This document shows positions 1 through 11,846 of a stretch of 64,000 bases of DNA, piece by piece. Position 1 is the first letter of the stretch. Each line of letters opens with the position of its first letter. The DNA comes from Lepraria neglecta (taxonomy: Eukaryota; Ascomycota; Lecanoromycetes; Lecanorales; Stereocaulaceae), in assembly GCA_033220425.1 (NCBI GenBank), contig CM065646.1, forward strand, positions 1,495,501 through 1,559,500, given 5' to 3'. The notes under the pieces are model-generated. The model ran no database searches. It saw only the letters and a program-made list of their open reading frames with translations, and had not been told where the DNA came from. The translations under genes were made by a program, and so were the position numbers.

Positions 1-159
1 GACTTGAAGCAATTGGCGGGCACGCTGACACCGTTGGATAGGGTGGCGGAGGGAGGGTTGGCTGTGTTTGGTGAGATGCTTGGAGAGGCAGTTTCGGAGG
101 TCTCTGTAGAAGTGACCACAAGTTCTACGGTTGAGATGTGTTGGTTTGAGGATTCATGA
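1..159 (+). CDS. 3' end of an unidentified gene (partial)
   Basis: A reading frame open from the first base runs 52 codons to a TGA at 157-159. The residues are Leu-, Val- and Glu-rich with a Ser/Thr stretch and end in MCWFEDS. The codons look ordinary for the window, and the frame is stop-free right up to the window edge, which suits the last exon of a plus-strand gene. I recognise no domain in it. It could also be chance, because 159 bases is short. Confidence 0.3.
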   Translation, partial: DLKQLAGTLTPLDRVAEGGLAVFGEMLGEAVSEVSVEVTTSSTVEMCWFEDS

Positions 160-1163
160 CCTCCATAGCGTGGCGAGGCTACAACGTTCGCTACCAAAGA
201 GGAAAGAAAAACCTCAAAAATGACTCTCATAGTGAAATATGTTGAAAAAGGAGTTCAGCTGATATTAGGCAAGGCTAAAGAATATCAGGCCGAATTGGCT
301 AAAAGAAAGTGGGCGAAACTCGGGAATTTGACAGCCATGGGGAATGAAATCCCTCAGAATACGGCAAAGCGATCTTATAAAACGAATAGCATTGGCACAT
401 GCAGATGCATGACATCGAGTTTACATCTTTCCTTGGGTCGCTAAGCCTCAACAATCTTGACGAACGGAGAGTGTGCGAAACTGTGAAATGAGTGCTTATT
501 CATCACACGAGACGTGAAACCATGATATTGTGGGGCAGAAGGACGCAAAATGGATCTCCGCGGCAGAGGAAGATGTAAAAGCTGGAATGAAACAAGGCAG
601 TGTCTGCAATTTTGAAACAAAATGACGCGCTCCCATGGCGTGGCATCCTTCGTAAAGGCCCAAAGCCCAGGAAGAAAGCCGTACCACAGGCAGGACACCA
701 GCCAATATCCTCAAAAAGGCAAGGGAGTAACTCTGTGGGTAATGTTGCAAACTTGCTGACTGCATTGAGCGGAAATGAGTGCGTCCTTGGGGTCCGGGTT
801 TCAGCTCAGCTTTGCCACAGAGAAGACGCCGGAAACCACACTGCCAAGCCTCACACCTTGACCACCCCGTTGCAGCCAATGAAGCAGGCTGAATCTTCTA
901 ATGAAATTAAAGTCGCGATGCGTTCCTCAAGATGAAAATTGCTCGGAATGGATAGCAAGACGTCAGCCGGGTTACTGGTCAACCAGTGTTTGGGTTCCGG
1001 GTAGACCTGCCCACTTGTTCCGCTCGAAGTATTCTCTTTCCATTCAAAGATATTGATCTCCGGCTGGTCTATCGGAGGTGCTGCAGTATTGCAGTATCAG
1101 GCCACAGATCTCAAAAGATCAAGACTTGGTGAAGTCTTAGTGGAGGCCTGCGTTGCGCTACTC
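160..1163. other. intergenic, no gene recognised
   Basis: Several short overlapping frames exist on both strands, but none shows a domain, plausible intron partners or a composition unlike chance. It probably holds the 3' flanks of the left-edge gene and of the ankyrin remnant. Confidence 0.5.
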
Positions 1164-2052
1164 CTACACTGTCACTCGCTGCATTTTCTCTTCCCGCTCA
1201 TTTGTTTCCTTAATGTTTTCCGTTTTTAGAGCCGCACTCTTCTTCACAAGCGCCCTTCGTATCTTCACAGTTCTCTGAGGCCCGTCCTTATCGTACCTCT
1301 TTGCCCCCTCGGCAGGCGTTTCCCAAGCTCATTTCGAGCCTCTGGATCGGCGCCATGATTCAACAACCATACTCTCGCCTCTTCATTGCCCCACTTAGCC
1401 GCAGAATGCTCTGCCCCGCCTCGGATGGACCCATGAAGTCCAGTGCCAGGGCATTGATGTCGGCGCCATGGTCGAGCAGGCACTCCATCACTATGATACG
1501 GTCCGATGCGTCTCCTTGTGCAGCGGCGTTGAGTGCACGACTGCCTGGACCGACTGGTGCACCGTTGGAGAGCAGCAGTTTGACGGTCTCGAGTGGGGTG
1601 TACAGAGCGGCTCTTTCGATATCGTAAATGCTGTAAGCATTGGGGATTGTGGGGTCCGCACCATGAGAGAGGAAGAAGCAAACGATATCTAGGTCGGAGA
1701 GATGAGACCCGGGTGTGTTATTGTCAATTTTCCAGCCGTGCTTCATAAGGATCTGGAAGATCTCTGGGGAAGTAGCTATATGAGTAGTGCGCTCGCTGAT
1801 GGTTCCACCTTGGGAAAACAGATATTGCAGAATTGCTGGTTTACCATCTTCCTCAGCAGCTCCAGGGACCAGGTAGTCGATGTCTTTCTGGGTTGGACTA
1901 GGTAATGATGCGTCCGAGCGCTACTCTTCAAGAGCAAATTCCACTTTACTCAGAGTACTGGCTTTAATGGCGACGTGCAGCGCTGCTTCGTAGAAACACT
2001 TGACGTTTGCCGGCGATCCCTGTTGCGCTTCTACTTCTCCAACATTTGACAT
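1164..2052 (-). pseudogene. ankyrin-repeat protein, decayed
   Basis: The minus strand reads as an ankyrin protein if reading frames are switched. It opens with ATG at 2052. There are helix-turn repeats such as LFFLSHGADPTIPN, ECLLDHGADINALA and WLLNHGADPEARN, each ending in the typical HGAD turn. I see at least one in-frame stop (TAG near 1922) and two frame changes, near 1430 and 1315, before the last readable TAG at 1164. No intron with good borders explains these. Ankyrin proteins bind other proteins and in fungi are often part of fast-evolving families. This is a broken host gene, and its partner or role cannot be told. Confidence 0.75.
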
Positions 2053-2975
2053 GCTTGTGGCCACAGTAACTAAAGTAGGACGAAGGCCAAATCTGAAGGG
2101 AGAAGCACGATCGGCATTCCAAAAGATGACAGGTCCAACCGGACGCTTCTCATTCGATGTCTGAAACCCTCTTATTGACTTCCTCCTTGGGTCTCGAATA
2201 AGGTATAGGTTATCAGCAAAGCATGATGCGTAGCAAATTTAGGCGGATTTCTCAAGTCAGCGCTTGCGTTCGCATCATTATTGAAACTAGGCCCCAGCTA
2301 GTAGTCCTTCATGACGATGACTGTCAAATCGTAATGCAGCAGCACGCGTACCGCATTGAAATCCTCCGCCTTGCCTCTGTATCCAACGGCGAGTCAGAGC
2401 TGTTGCGCTTGAAATCGGTGCTGGCAGGATCACTTCCAGTACGAAGTTCCGTGTCCTGCTATGATTAAGACACTTACAGGTTGTTGCTGTGAGGTTGGTA
2501 GAAAACTGTTAGGTATTCAAACCGAATGAAAATTCCTTATAGCGCAACGGGCAAAAATACACTACTCTAGCTGGTGATCCTTACCTAACGTATGTAATCC
2601 ATCGGCTGTACAATGCATGAAGTGGATTTCGCATTAGAACTCTGGAAATTCCTCCCAATTCTTCTAGTTTATGAAAATCTCTGGCTTCTTTGTAGCTCAC
2701 CTGTCATTATTTCTCACGACCGCCAAAAATGCGAGACGCCTAAGGAAGGGTTGCTGAAATCTACCGCTTGACCTGTCCTTCGTCGTGGCTGGCTCCTCCG
2801 CCCACTTTCGTCTCACACGTTAGTGCAAAGCACAGCTTCTCTTCCTATCCCATGGTTTCGCCTGACTATCATGCACCGAGCGCGCACTATTGCGTTTGCG
2901 CATGTACAAATGGACGTATCAGCTCATGAGCAAGACAATTTGTTCGAGAATACGGTATATAATGTCTGCCTCCCC
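2053..2975. other. intergenic, no gene recognised
   Basis: AT-richer DNA with only short unsupported frames. It lies between the 5' end of the ankyrin remnant and the small plus-strand gene, so it should contain both promoters. I see no repeat or conserved site. Confidence 0.4.
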
Positions 2976-3568
2976 ATGGGATCCCCCAAACTATGCTACA
3001 TTTGCTTCTGCGTCTTTCTTGTCACACCTTTCCAGCATGCCGAATATCCATCTCCCCTTTCTAGCTACCATCTTGCATTTATTACATGTATTATCGTTAA
3101 AATATGCGCCCTTGCTCTCGCAGCCGCGCCTCGCCCTATGCCAACAATGCCAATAATATTTACCCAGCCAGCGGCGAATATCGATCCTTTTAATCAAACC
3201 AACGCCACAATAATCAACTCCACAGTCCCAATTTCCCTCAAGTAAGTCCCACAATCCCATCCATCCACCTCTCCCTCCCCCGAAGCGACGGCCTCACAAC
3301 CCTCCTCGAAGCCGCGATCTTCAACGAAAAACTCCTAACGCACGGAAACGCCGCCGTAGGCTCCGGTCTCGAGCAAAGAATTCATTTTGGAAGAGCGATG
3401 GTGTTTTTTGGGGCGAATAAGTATACAACGTGGGGCTATTGGGGGGCGGCGGTGAGGGGTATTGCGGAGTTTATGGCACGGTTTGAGTGGGTGCAGGCGA
3501 ATTGGGTGATGGTTGATATGAGGAGTGGGAGGGAGGTTGCTGGTGGAGCTTTGGAGATTCGGGGGTAA
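2976..3568 (+). CDS. small secreted or membrane protein, unknown family
   Basis: Two exons are proposed, 2976-3241 and 3286-3568, joined across a 44-base GTAAGT...AG intron that restores frame (Leu-Asn-Asp-Gly-Leu). The product is about 182 residues. The N-terminal part is strongly hydrophobic (residues ~5-20 and ~28-50) and may be a signal sequence or two membrane segments. An NQTN-type glycosylation site follows. The C-terminal half contains TTWGYWGAAVRG and FEWVQANWVMVDMR and is the best-supported part. The start is uncertain: in-frame ATGs occur at 2823, 2865 and 2976, and I chose the last because it sits just before the hydrophobic segment. I do not recognise the family. Tail motifs of this kind occur in small fungal secreted proteins, but that is only an impression. 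Confidence 0.5.
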
Positions 3569-4481
3569 GGTGGTGTTGGGAGGGTGAGAAGGCGCGAGGG
3601 GGAGGTACTGTTCTTTGCCTCAGGGCCTTGGCCTGCACGTTCAGCTCAGATCTAGTTCTGTTCGTGTAAGCTGTTTGCATAAGCCTGATGAACAGACTTT
3701 TTTGCACCGTTCAAGGCGAGCTTACAATAATGTTTTTCTCGACCCTGTGAGTCCGTCAATTCACGATATGCCCCTCTATTTGCAATTTGTCTTACTAGCT
3801 CTTTAGAGATCATTAAAAGACAAATAAACAGGATCAACGGAACCGCTCTGACTGCTGTAGTAGAGGTTTTTCCCCCCAAACCCCAAATGTCTCTAACTGA
3901 ACACTGAATACACTCGATGACTTTGCCGTTAGCAAGGTATACCAACCTTACTAAAGCACCTCAAAGAATTAGGCACCTGCTCAGACTACACCACTTTATT
4001 TAGCAGCGACGACAAGGGCGATCGTAGAGAAGCAAAAACGCAGCAATTAATCTTCGAACTGTAAAGTGTTTTGAGGATTGAAGAGACGACTGATAGCTCA
4101 GAAGCGAGGTCCAGTAGAAAAGCAAGGTTGAGATCCTTCAGTGTTCTACAAGTTGGATATGGCGGCACCTTGACGGTGAGTTTACAACTTTCAACATTCG
4201 TTGCGAATGGACGATAGCTTGGCGAGAAGGTCGATGTGAAAATTGACCGAATATGATTCATAGGGGAAAGTGCTTGAACTTTGAAAGTGGCTAGCTCCCT
4301 ACTCTTCATTACTGTCCTAATCTTCATAAAAGTCAGCCTTGTGATGTTGCTATGTCCAAGAAACATGTTGTATATACTCATCAATCCCATAATCCAATGT
4401 CTAACCCAAACACCAAGCAGACCCTTTGCGCTACCAACACCCCAAAAACCTCGGGCCCACGTATCCAAAAGCAGAATCACA
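3569..4481. other. intergenic between convergent gene ends
   Basis: This lies between the 3' end of the small plus-strand gene and the 3' end of the minus-strand lipase. Long frames here are antisense shadows of the lipase or chance. No repeat is seen. Confidence 0.45.
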
Positions 4482-6596
4482 TCATCCTTCCCAAGCCTGC
4501 ACGCACTCACAATCCCTAGGAACCTTACAAATCTCTCGATACTCCTCCGGCACTGTTTTCCAAAGCACTTCTCTAACCTCTTTCCCAACTTTATCAACAC
4601 TATCCATAGCCCAAAGAACGTCCAAATGCTCGTACTCTTCAATGATTTTCGAATACACAACTCTAACATGTGGTTCCCTTCTCCTCTCAAAGCGGCGTAG
4701 TAGTCTTCGACCATCCACAAGTGCATCTGATCCAGCCACCCAGAGGGCAAAAGGAGGGACTTGGTCGTCGTACCAGGCTCTCCGCCCACGACGTTGGTGC
4801 TCCGTGTTGCCCGCTGTGTGGAGCATGTGCTCACTGGATTGCTCTGCGCTGTGGACGTAGTAGTCTTCTTCCTCATCCTCCTCATCCTCGTGTTTCCCTT
4901 CCTCGCGGGTAGCCAATATGCATTTCTGCGTAGCGAAGCACTCCCTGCCAAGCCACCATCTCATACTCTCTGCACTCACATACACAGGCGCGAATTGGAA
5001 TAACCGATCTCGAAGACCCTGGTCCCAGCGATCATCCGTCCAGTTAAACAGGAAAGAGAAGACGCGATAGCCCAGCGCGCCATATAGCTTTCCAGGAAGC
5101 CAAGAGTGCATGGTCATCATAAAGGGTATGAAAGCATGGATGCCGAACATGACGCGGAACATGCCTGGAGAGATGATGCGCATGAATTTGAGATACATCT
5201 TTCCTATCAACGGACCGGCGTAGACAGCAGGCGCGAGGGCGCAGAACACACTTATCTTGTTGCCGAGATCAGGCCGTTGTTCCTTTGCGAGGGCGACGAA
5301 TGTCTCAGTGGTGCCCTGAGAGTGACATACGAGGCCTAGTTTTTCGAAATCTGTTTCGGAGAGGACACGGGAGAGGAGGGCTGGTAGGTCCATGACACCC
5401 ATTTGGCGAATGTTCCAGTTCCACATTCGTGGATCTTTGTAGGCTAGGAGTGAGTGTTGAGGTTTGAAGCCACAGCGATTGTTGCCAAGCCAGACGTCGT
5501 AGCCGGATTTGGCGAGAAAGAAGGCGAGGCTGTCGTCGTCGTTGGCACAGTAGGCGCCAGCGGATTGGAGCAGGCCGTGGACGAGGAGAATAGGGTATTT
5601 CCTTTTCCCAGATCTTTGGCTGGCATCTGATGTTCGACTGGAGGATCTATTGTCCTCGTTTTTGGGGAAGATGATTGGGCCGCGTTGTTTGCGGTGGCAG
5701 GCTGAGGCAGGAATGTACTCCTTGGGGTTATAGAGGTGCCAAAGATCGATTATGTACCCATCTTCAGTTTGAACCTTGTACTCTTCCATGTCCAATCCAA
5801 CTCTTCGTGCGTAGTATCCAACATCACACACGAGTGGATCCTTACCGCCTTCCGTCGGCTCATATTCATCGGCACTATGACCCTCCTCTTCATTCTCATC
5901 TTTGGCTTTTGAGATATCACCACCCCGCCGTCTTTGGCGTTTCCATGCCCGCTCTTCGTCTTTCCGTATCTTCTTCCTCCTCTTTTCTTCTTCGTAGAAC
6001 GGTCGTCGGGCGTCAGGGTCTCGAAGTGTTAATCGTATTCCAATATGGCGAAACATCAAGGGTATAGTCGTAAAGGCAGAGCCAAGTACAATCACGCCGA
6101 GGAATGCGAGGGAAAGAACAGCTGAGGTACAGCGGAAGAAAAAACATTGTAGATCTCGCATCAAGGACGGTGGTCCATAAAGAGGTAATTCTGGAAAGAG
6201 AGGGTGTGTTCTTGAAGGTGGTATAGCTGTGCGTAAGACTGCTTCGGGATGTGTAGACTGTACGGATGCATGGTCGGTCAGGCTGGCGCCGTCGAGCGAC
6301 TCTTCATGTCCTGTCTTCCCTGGCTCGTGTCCGGGCCTTTTGGCCTTGGCAGCCAGACCGTCGACCTCATCTCGTAGTTTGTTTAATTCTAGAGCTTCCT
6401 CCAGCGGTACGGCGGGCAGTCTTCCTCCATTCGCAGTCTCGATGACTGGGTCCAATGGGGTAATGAAGCGCGCCTCTACAGCGGTAGTGTCGTAGGTGCG
6501 TTCATCGTCAATATCGTGTGCTTGAAAGGATAGTTTTTCGGCCTGACGCGTAAACTTGATTGCAGCTGAGGCCTTGAGACTTGCGGCTGCTGCCAT
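4482..6596 (-). CDS. steryl-ester/triacylglycerol lipase-like alpha/beta hydrolase
   Basis: A single-exon frame of 704 residues. A basic, polar N-terminal region is followed by a hydrophobic segment at residues ~152-180, as expected for a membrane anchor. An Arg/Lys/Glu-rich linker follows, then the AB-hydrolase-associated lipase region (TEDGYIIDLWHLYNP, ~277-291). The core shows the oxyanion strand ILLVHGLLQSAGAY (~336), WLGNNRCGF, the nucleophile elbow CHSQGT (Ser ~426), AGSDALVD (Asp ~624) and EYEHLDVLWAMD (His ~657), which is a complete triad. The order matches yeast Tgl1/Yeh1/Yeh2, lipid-droplet or plasma-membrane sterol esterases, but it is longer than Tgl1 because of the N-terminal extension and an acidic insert at ~569-578. 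It shares an upstream region with PEX6. Substrate choice between steryl ester and triacylglycerol is not visible. Confidence 0.85.
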   Translation of the reverse strand: MAAAASLKASAAIKFTRQAEKLSFQAHDIDDERTYDTTAVEARFITPLDPVIETANGGRLPAVPLEEALELNKLRDEVDGLAAKAKRPGHEPGKTGHEESLDGASLTDHASVQSTHPEAVLRTAIPPSRTHPLFPELPLYGPPSLMRDLQCFFFRCTSAVLSLAFLGVIVLGSAFTTIPLMFRHIGIRLTLRDPDARRPFYEEEKRRKKIRKDEERAWKRQRRRGGDISKAKDENEEEGHSADEYEPTEGGKDPLVCDVGYYARRVGLDMEEYKVQTEDGYIIDLWHLYNPKEYIPASACHRKQRGPIIFPKNEDNRSSSRTSDASQRSGKRKYPILLVHGLLQSAGAYCANDDDSLAFFLAKSGYDVWLGNNRCGFKPQHSLLAYKDPRMWNWNIRQMGVMDLPALLSRVLSETDFEKLGLVCHSQGTTETFVALAKEQRPDLGNKISVFCALAPAVYAGPLIGKMYLKFMRIISPGMFRVMFGIHAFIPFMMTMHSWLPGKLYGALGYRVFSFLFNWTDDRWDQGLRDRLFQFAPVYVSAESMRWWLGRECFATQKCILATREEGKHEDEEDEEEDYYVHSAEQSSEHMLHTAGNTEHQRRGRRAWYDDQVPPFALWVAGSDALVDGRRLLRRFERRREPHVRVVYSKIIEEYEHLDVLWAMDSVDKVGKEVREVLWKTVPEEYREICKVPRDCECVQAWEG

Positions 6597-7116
6597 ATTG
6601 ATAGGGTTGCTGCGACTGCGTTCCGACTTGCTGAGTGGGACTCTTCAGGGGCCAGGCGGGGCAAGCGACAGCATTTGGGCAGGTGGCTTTCTTAGACAGG
6701 CTTCTAGGGTGGTAGTGAGTAATATCATTGCAATGACATCTTGGTGGAAGAAGGAATCTGCCATCTGGGAAATTGTTAATATTGTTGATGCGCTATCGCA
6801 ACGCCCTCAACGGCGATCTGCGAAACGATGTTCAGGCCGCGTCGCGCTAGCATTGATATGGGCATCCCACTTCCTGCATAAACTTAACACGCGAAAGTGA
6901 GTATGTTTGACACCAATTGAATTGCTTCTTATTGGCTGATTCCAGGTACAGTTGGACGCTGGGAACGCAGAGCGAGCTTATGGAGTCGAAGTGAAGGTGT
7001 CCCGTGCCTGCATCTATTGCCGTCACATTTAAACCTCGGCTTAACGGCTCGAAGATGGAAGGACCTCTGGGCTGCTTGCTTCCCCTGTTGAACATTTTGC
7101 AAAGAGTTGACAGGTA
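6597..7116. promoter_or_regulatory. divergent promoter region, lipase / PEX6
   Basis: A 520-base region between two head-to-head starts. It must hold both promoters. No clear TATA box or binding site could be assigned. Shared regulation of a lipid hydrolase and a peroxisome gene, for instance by fatty acids, would make sense but is inference. Confidence 0.45.
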
Positions 7117-10100
7117 TTGAACAACATCGACATGGAGTACCAGACTGCAGCTACAGATCATCGCAAGAGGAGGCGGCGGAGAAGAGCGAGCAGACCTCCG
7201 ATATCCGGTTGGCTGTCGCTAAGCGAGCAGTTCAAGGGCAACATTGGGAGGATCTCACAAACGCTTTTCGCTGAATTGTTCTGTCACAATCCTCTGCCAG
7301 ACTCTCCGGCCGATGGGGCTTCAGGCCTGCGCTATGTTGCCATCACTCCATGGTCACCATCGACTCAAACCCTCGTCGAAGACGCAAGCTGGACCGTGCT
7401 GCCTGTGCAAGTAGAGAAGCAAAGTGAAGAGGAGACAACTGGGACGGGTCTACTCTCTATAAGGTTCCCGGCTTCGTCATTGGCACTCCAGACGCTTGCG
7501 GAAGCGCTACAAAACAGTCCAATTGCGAAGGCGAATACCAAAGGGAGACCGGGTGTTGAGATTCGAATGCTGGAAGTTGAACCGCTGAGCTTGGATACAA
7601 TATACGTCACGGTTGACGGAGACGCTCTGGACAAACATGAAGAAGTACAAAGGAAGTTTGGAGGAGGCTTTGCTGCTTCTCGCATCAATGGCTTTCCTGG
7701 CAAGGGGAAGGGCAAGGCCAAAGCAAGTTTCAATGAGGTCAATGGCGATGGAAGTAGGCCAAATGCACAAGAACAGGAAGATAAATTGACTGCGGCTATC
7801 CGTGAAGCACTGGGGCCCTCAATGGTTGTCCGCCAAAATGACTTGCTCCCTCTGCCACTACCCGCTCATCCAATCACCCATGTGCCTCTTCCACCTGCAA
7901 AGATTACTCTATGTGAACCTGTCAGCCAAGGCTTACTATCCAGTGCTACCAAAATCATTGTCAACCGTGTTTCTCATGCCGACCCGGCCGATCGAGGGTT
8001 GCCAAGCGTAGCAGCGGAAAAGGCTTTGCGTGGCATGATCATGGAGAATGGGTACGACACAGCCAGTGATCAATTCTTCTCTGCTGTTGAAGATGGAGAA
8101 AAAGAAGTACAACCAAGGCCTGAAGTGCTGGAAGAAACCTCGGACTCAGACAATTCTGGGAACGATTCGGGAAGCTCTTCAGAAGAATCTCTAGACGACA
8201 TGATATCAATGAACGCTCCTCAGCTACCCATGCATTCTTCCGGCGTATTTTCTTCGAGGACTGCAGCTACGCCTCGCGCTGGCAGGCCTGTGACCAATGG
8301 AATCAACACACCTGGTTCTGTGTTCTCAACATTCACTGCAACAACAGCCAGACAAGGATCCATATCAAAATCTAAACTTTTCAGGGCCAAAGGCCTATTA
8401 GGAAGGATACCAGACGATCTTCTACATCCCAAGCCTGCTCCAGATGAGGACGAAGAAGCTAGAGTCTTTGTGGATATCAAGTCTCTCTTAAAGTTGGGCT
8501 GTTTCTCCGGCGACTGGGTGAAGTTGGAGGCTGCATCTGCGCCTGATAGTAGCCGCTCAGGCCTTTGGGGTATTGGGGCATTTGACCGTGACGAAAGCCT
8601 GAGTGACTTTAGGCCTGCCAAGATCTATGGATTGGCGGATCTGTCTCCTAATTATGCGACTCGCTATGTAAAAGGGTCCGCATATGGCAGAAGGTCAAGT
8701 ATCGCGACAGTACCTGGCCCAGACACTATAGGCCTGGTCGCCTGGCTGTCTCCAATCCTGCTCGCCAATCTTGGCCAAGGTGGTTTTGTGAAGCTATCAC
8801 CGCTGCTAGCCAAGCCTCAAGAGACTCTATCCTCTAGGCCTATGATGAAAAAAGCAAAGATGGACAGCTCTTCATCGCCTCCTATTGCAAGAGAGTTGAC
8901 GGTTTTGAGAGTGTCTACTCCACTTTCCACCGAACGGGCACTGCAAACGGGCATCTTTACGGCTTTGAAGCAGCATTTCGAAAGCAAACGCCGCATAATT
9001 CGCCAGGGTGACATGATAGCTCTCGCAATTAACACCAGCGTAAGTAGATTGCTGGCACAGCCTACCAGCGTCTCAGAAGTCGACCAGGAGGCAGAAGAGC
9101 TACTCGCTCTTCCATCAGACCATGACTCATCTGCGACTAGTAACCTGGATATTGCGTGGTTTCGGGTCGGGCATGTCATCCATGCAGAGTTGGATGGACA
9201 GAATCAAGCTTCTCAAGCCGATATTTGGGGAGGGGCTGCCTGCATTGAGCCTATGACTACGCGGATGCGACAAGCTGGAAGTGAGTCAACCAAAGTACCG
9301 TCCACGTTGGACAGCTCTTGGAAGCACTATCTGGGCATTACACCACCCACAAGAGCTTCTCCATCACAAAGTGTCGTCGGTCAGTCTGTAGCCTCCTTGC
9401 CCAAACCCTACATTGCACCCTTGCGACGACGGCTCCGTGAGCTGATGGCTGCGGCGACAAGTCCTCGAGCAGTACATCTCGGCATGGACCCCATGGTCAT
9501 CCTTCTCCACTCTACACAAAGGAATATCGGGAAAGCAACGCTTGCTTCTCGCGCTGCTTCAGATTTAGGTCTCCACACATTCGAGATAGACGCGTATGAC
9601 ATGCTGGCCGAAGGCGGAAGTGCTGGTGATGTCAAGACTGAAGCTTTGTTCAAAGCCAGGGTTGAACGGGCTCTTAGCTGTGGAGCTGCGTGCACCACGA
9701 TGCTGTTACGGCACATAGAAGCAGTAACGGCAGATCGCATGGTAACGGCACTCAAAGATATCGTCCCTGACACAAGAGTGCTCATTGCCACGACTACTGA
9801 GATTGAGAACGTACCTGACGGTGTTCGAAGCCTTTTTACTCATGAACTCGAAGTCACTGCGCCGGACGAAGGCGAAAGAGAAGGTACTTTACGGGGAATC
9901 ATTGAGGATCAAGGAATCAGAGTAGCACACGATGTTGACCTAGCTGCGATTGCCGTCAAGACAGCTGCTCTTGTAGCTGGTAATCTCGTTGACATTGCTG
10001 AAAGAGCCTTGGTCGCGAGACAGGATCGTCTAGATCGTCTCACCTCCCAAGGGTCCCCGGATGCCGGTCGTGTTAAGCAGCTGCTTATTCGAGACGTACT

Positions 10101-11502
10101 AGTGTCTGGTGGAGAAAACGCTTGCTGTGTGACTAAGGCAGACTTCGACATTGCAGTCGAAGCTGCACGCAAGAACTTCGCTGATGCCATTGGAGCACCA
10201 AAGATTCCCAACGTCAGCTGGGACGACGTCGGCGGTCTTGAGAACGTCAAAGATGCTGTTATGGAAACGATCCAGCTACCACTTGAACGACCAGAGCTTT
10301 TCGCAAAGGGTATGAAGAAGAGAAGCGGCATACTATTCTATGGTCCTCCAGGCACTGGCAAGACATTACTTGCAAAAGCTATTGCTACCGAGTTCTCGCT
10401 CAACTTCTTCTCCGTCAAAGGACCAGAGCTACTGAACATGTACATAGGGGAGTCAGAAGCAAACGTCCGACGCGTCTTTCAACGAGCACGGGATGCAAGG
10501 CCTTGTGTTGTCTTTTTTGACGAACTCGACTCCGTAGCACCCAAGAGAGGTAATCAAGGAGACAGCGGAGGTGTCATGGACCGCATCGTCAGCCAATTGC
10601 TTGCTGAGCTTGACGGCATGAGCGATGGCGAAGACGGCGGAGGCGGCGTCTTCGTGATTGGCGCTACGAATCGTCCAGATCTGCTTGACTCAGCACTTCT
10701 TCGTCCTGGAAGATTTGATAAGATGCTCTACCTCGGAGTCTCCGACACGCATGACAAACAGCTCACAATCATGGAAGCCTTGACACGCAAATTTGCTATG
10801 CATCCTGAGATGTCTCTTCGGCGTGTGGCGGAGACTTTGCCATTTACTTATACGGGAGCTGATTTCTATGCGCTTTGCTCGGATGCCATGCTAAAAGCTA
10901 TTACAAGACAGGCTTCAGCTGTGGATGCTAAGATCAAGGCTCTACCTGGTGGGCCGGTGACCACGGCTTACTTTTTTGATCATATGGCTACCGATGAGGA
11001 CATTGCTGTCATGGTTACTGAGGAGGACTTCTTCGCTGCTCAGAGGGAGCTTGTTGGTAGTGTTAGGTAACTCTCCATTAATTTCTCTCCAAGTCTTCTC
11101 ATGTGCTAACCCAACAAAAGCGCCAAAGAACTTGAACACTACCAACGCGTCCGCCACACCTTCGAAGGTCCTTCCGCCAAACAGAACACCAGACCAGCAA
11201 ACACCTCTAAGCTTCCACCTCCCGAGCCCGATGGCCACCTTCACCCTCAGGTGCCAACCATCCGACCAAAATTAAAAAATCGCGCTAGTACCACTAAACA
11301 AGCAAAATCACTCCCAAATGCCGAACCAAAAGGGAAAGGCAAGGGCAAAGCTACGCAGTGGGATAGTGACGATGACGATGCTGATGATGATGCGTATGTG
11401 ACTAGTAATGACTTTACAGGCACGCCAGAGCGGGGAAGTAGTGGAGTTAATGGTAATTTTGGAGACGTTGGCGGAGATGATGACCAGGAGGTGTATGGAT
11501 AA
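7117..11502 (+). CDS. PEX6: peroxisomal biogenesis AAA ATPase Pex6
   Basis: Exons 7117-11066 and 11121-11502, joined by a 54-base GTAACT...AAG intron, give about 1,443 residues. Pex6 with Pex1 forms the hexameric motor that pulls ubiquitinated Pex5 out of the peroxisome membrane for recycling. The N-terminal ~650 residues are poorly conserved and carry Ser/Asp/Glu-rich linkers. The D1 ATPase module is degenerate (LLHSTQRNIGKATLAS, ~795, no proper Walker A). The D2 module is intact: WDDVGGLENVK (~1036), Walker A GPPGTGKT (~1075), Walker B VVFFDELDS (~1131), ATNRPDLLD and LRPGRFDK. This degenerate D1 with active D2 pattern is diagnostic. The second exon encodes a low-complexity Lys/Asp-rich tail. 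The start may instead be the ATG five codons downstream. The family match is certain. Confidence 0.95.
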
Positions 11503-11846
11503 AATTGGTTATCAGCGTCATTGACTGGCTAATTGTACATACTCATGCTCATCGACGAATCATACTTTATAGGGAATTCCTCTTCGAGGCTGCAATACCG
11601 TTTTCTGGAGCTGGAATTAGCTGACCGCACAGCTTCGCTGCAAAGCATAGTCTCCCAAGATCGAGAACACCATCTAGTATCCCTCAGGTGCAAGACTCCA
11701 CATATCCTGTCTTCTCTTTCCGGTTCTATGCTCGCTCGTATATACCTCTCTAAATCCATTGCCTTTCTTACCTAAAAGGTCCCCCCTCAATACAGGCCAA
11801 TCAATCAATCAACGCACACCAACCCTGCCAATGATACCGCCATTCA
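11503..11846. other. intergenic between convergent gene ends
   Basis: This separates the PEX6 stop from the 3' end of the kelch-type remnant. It contains only short chance frames. Confidence 0.4.

Noticed and set aside
3986-4951. Long minus-strand frame of 321 codons
   Set aside because: Most of it overlaps the lipase coding sequence in another frame. It lacks family motifs and is treated as a shadow.
8220-10331. Several 120-140-codon frames antisense to PEX6
   Set aside because: They mirror the high-GC wobble of the PEX6 coding strand and have no own start context or domain.
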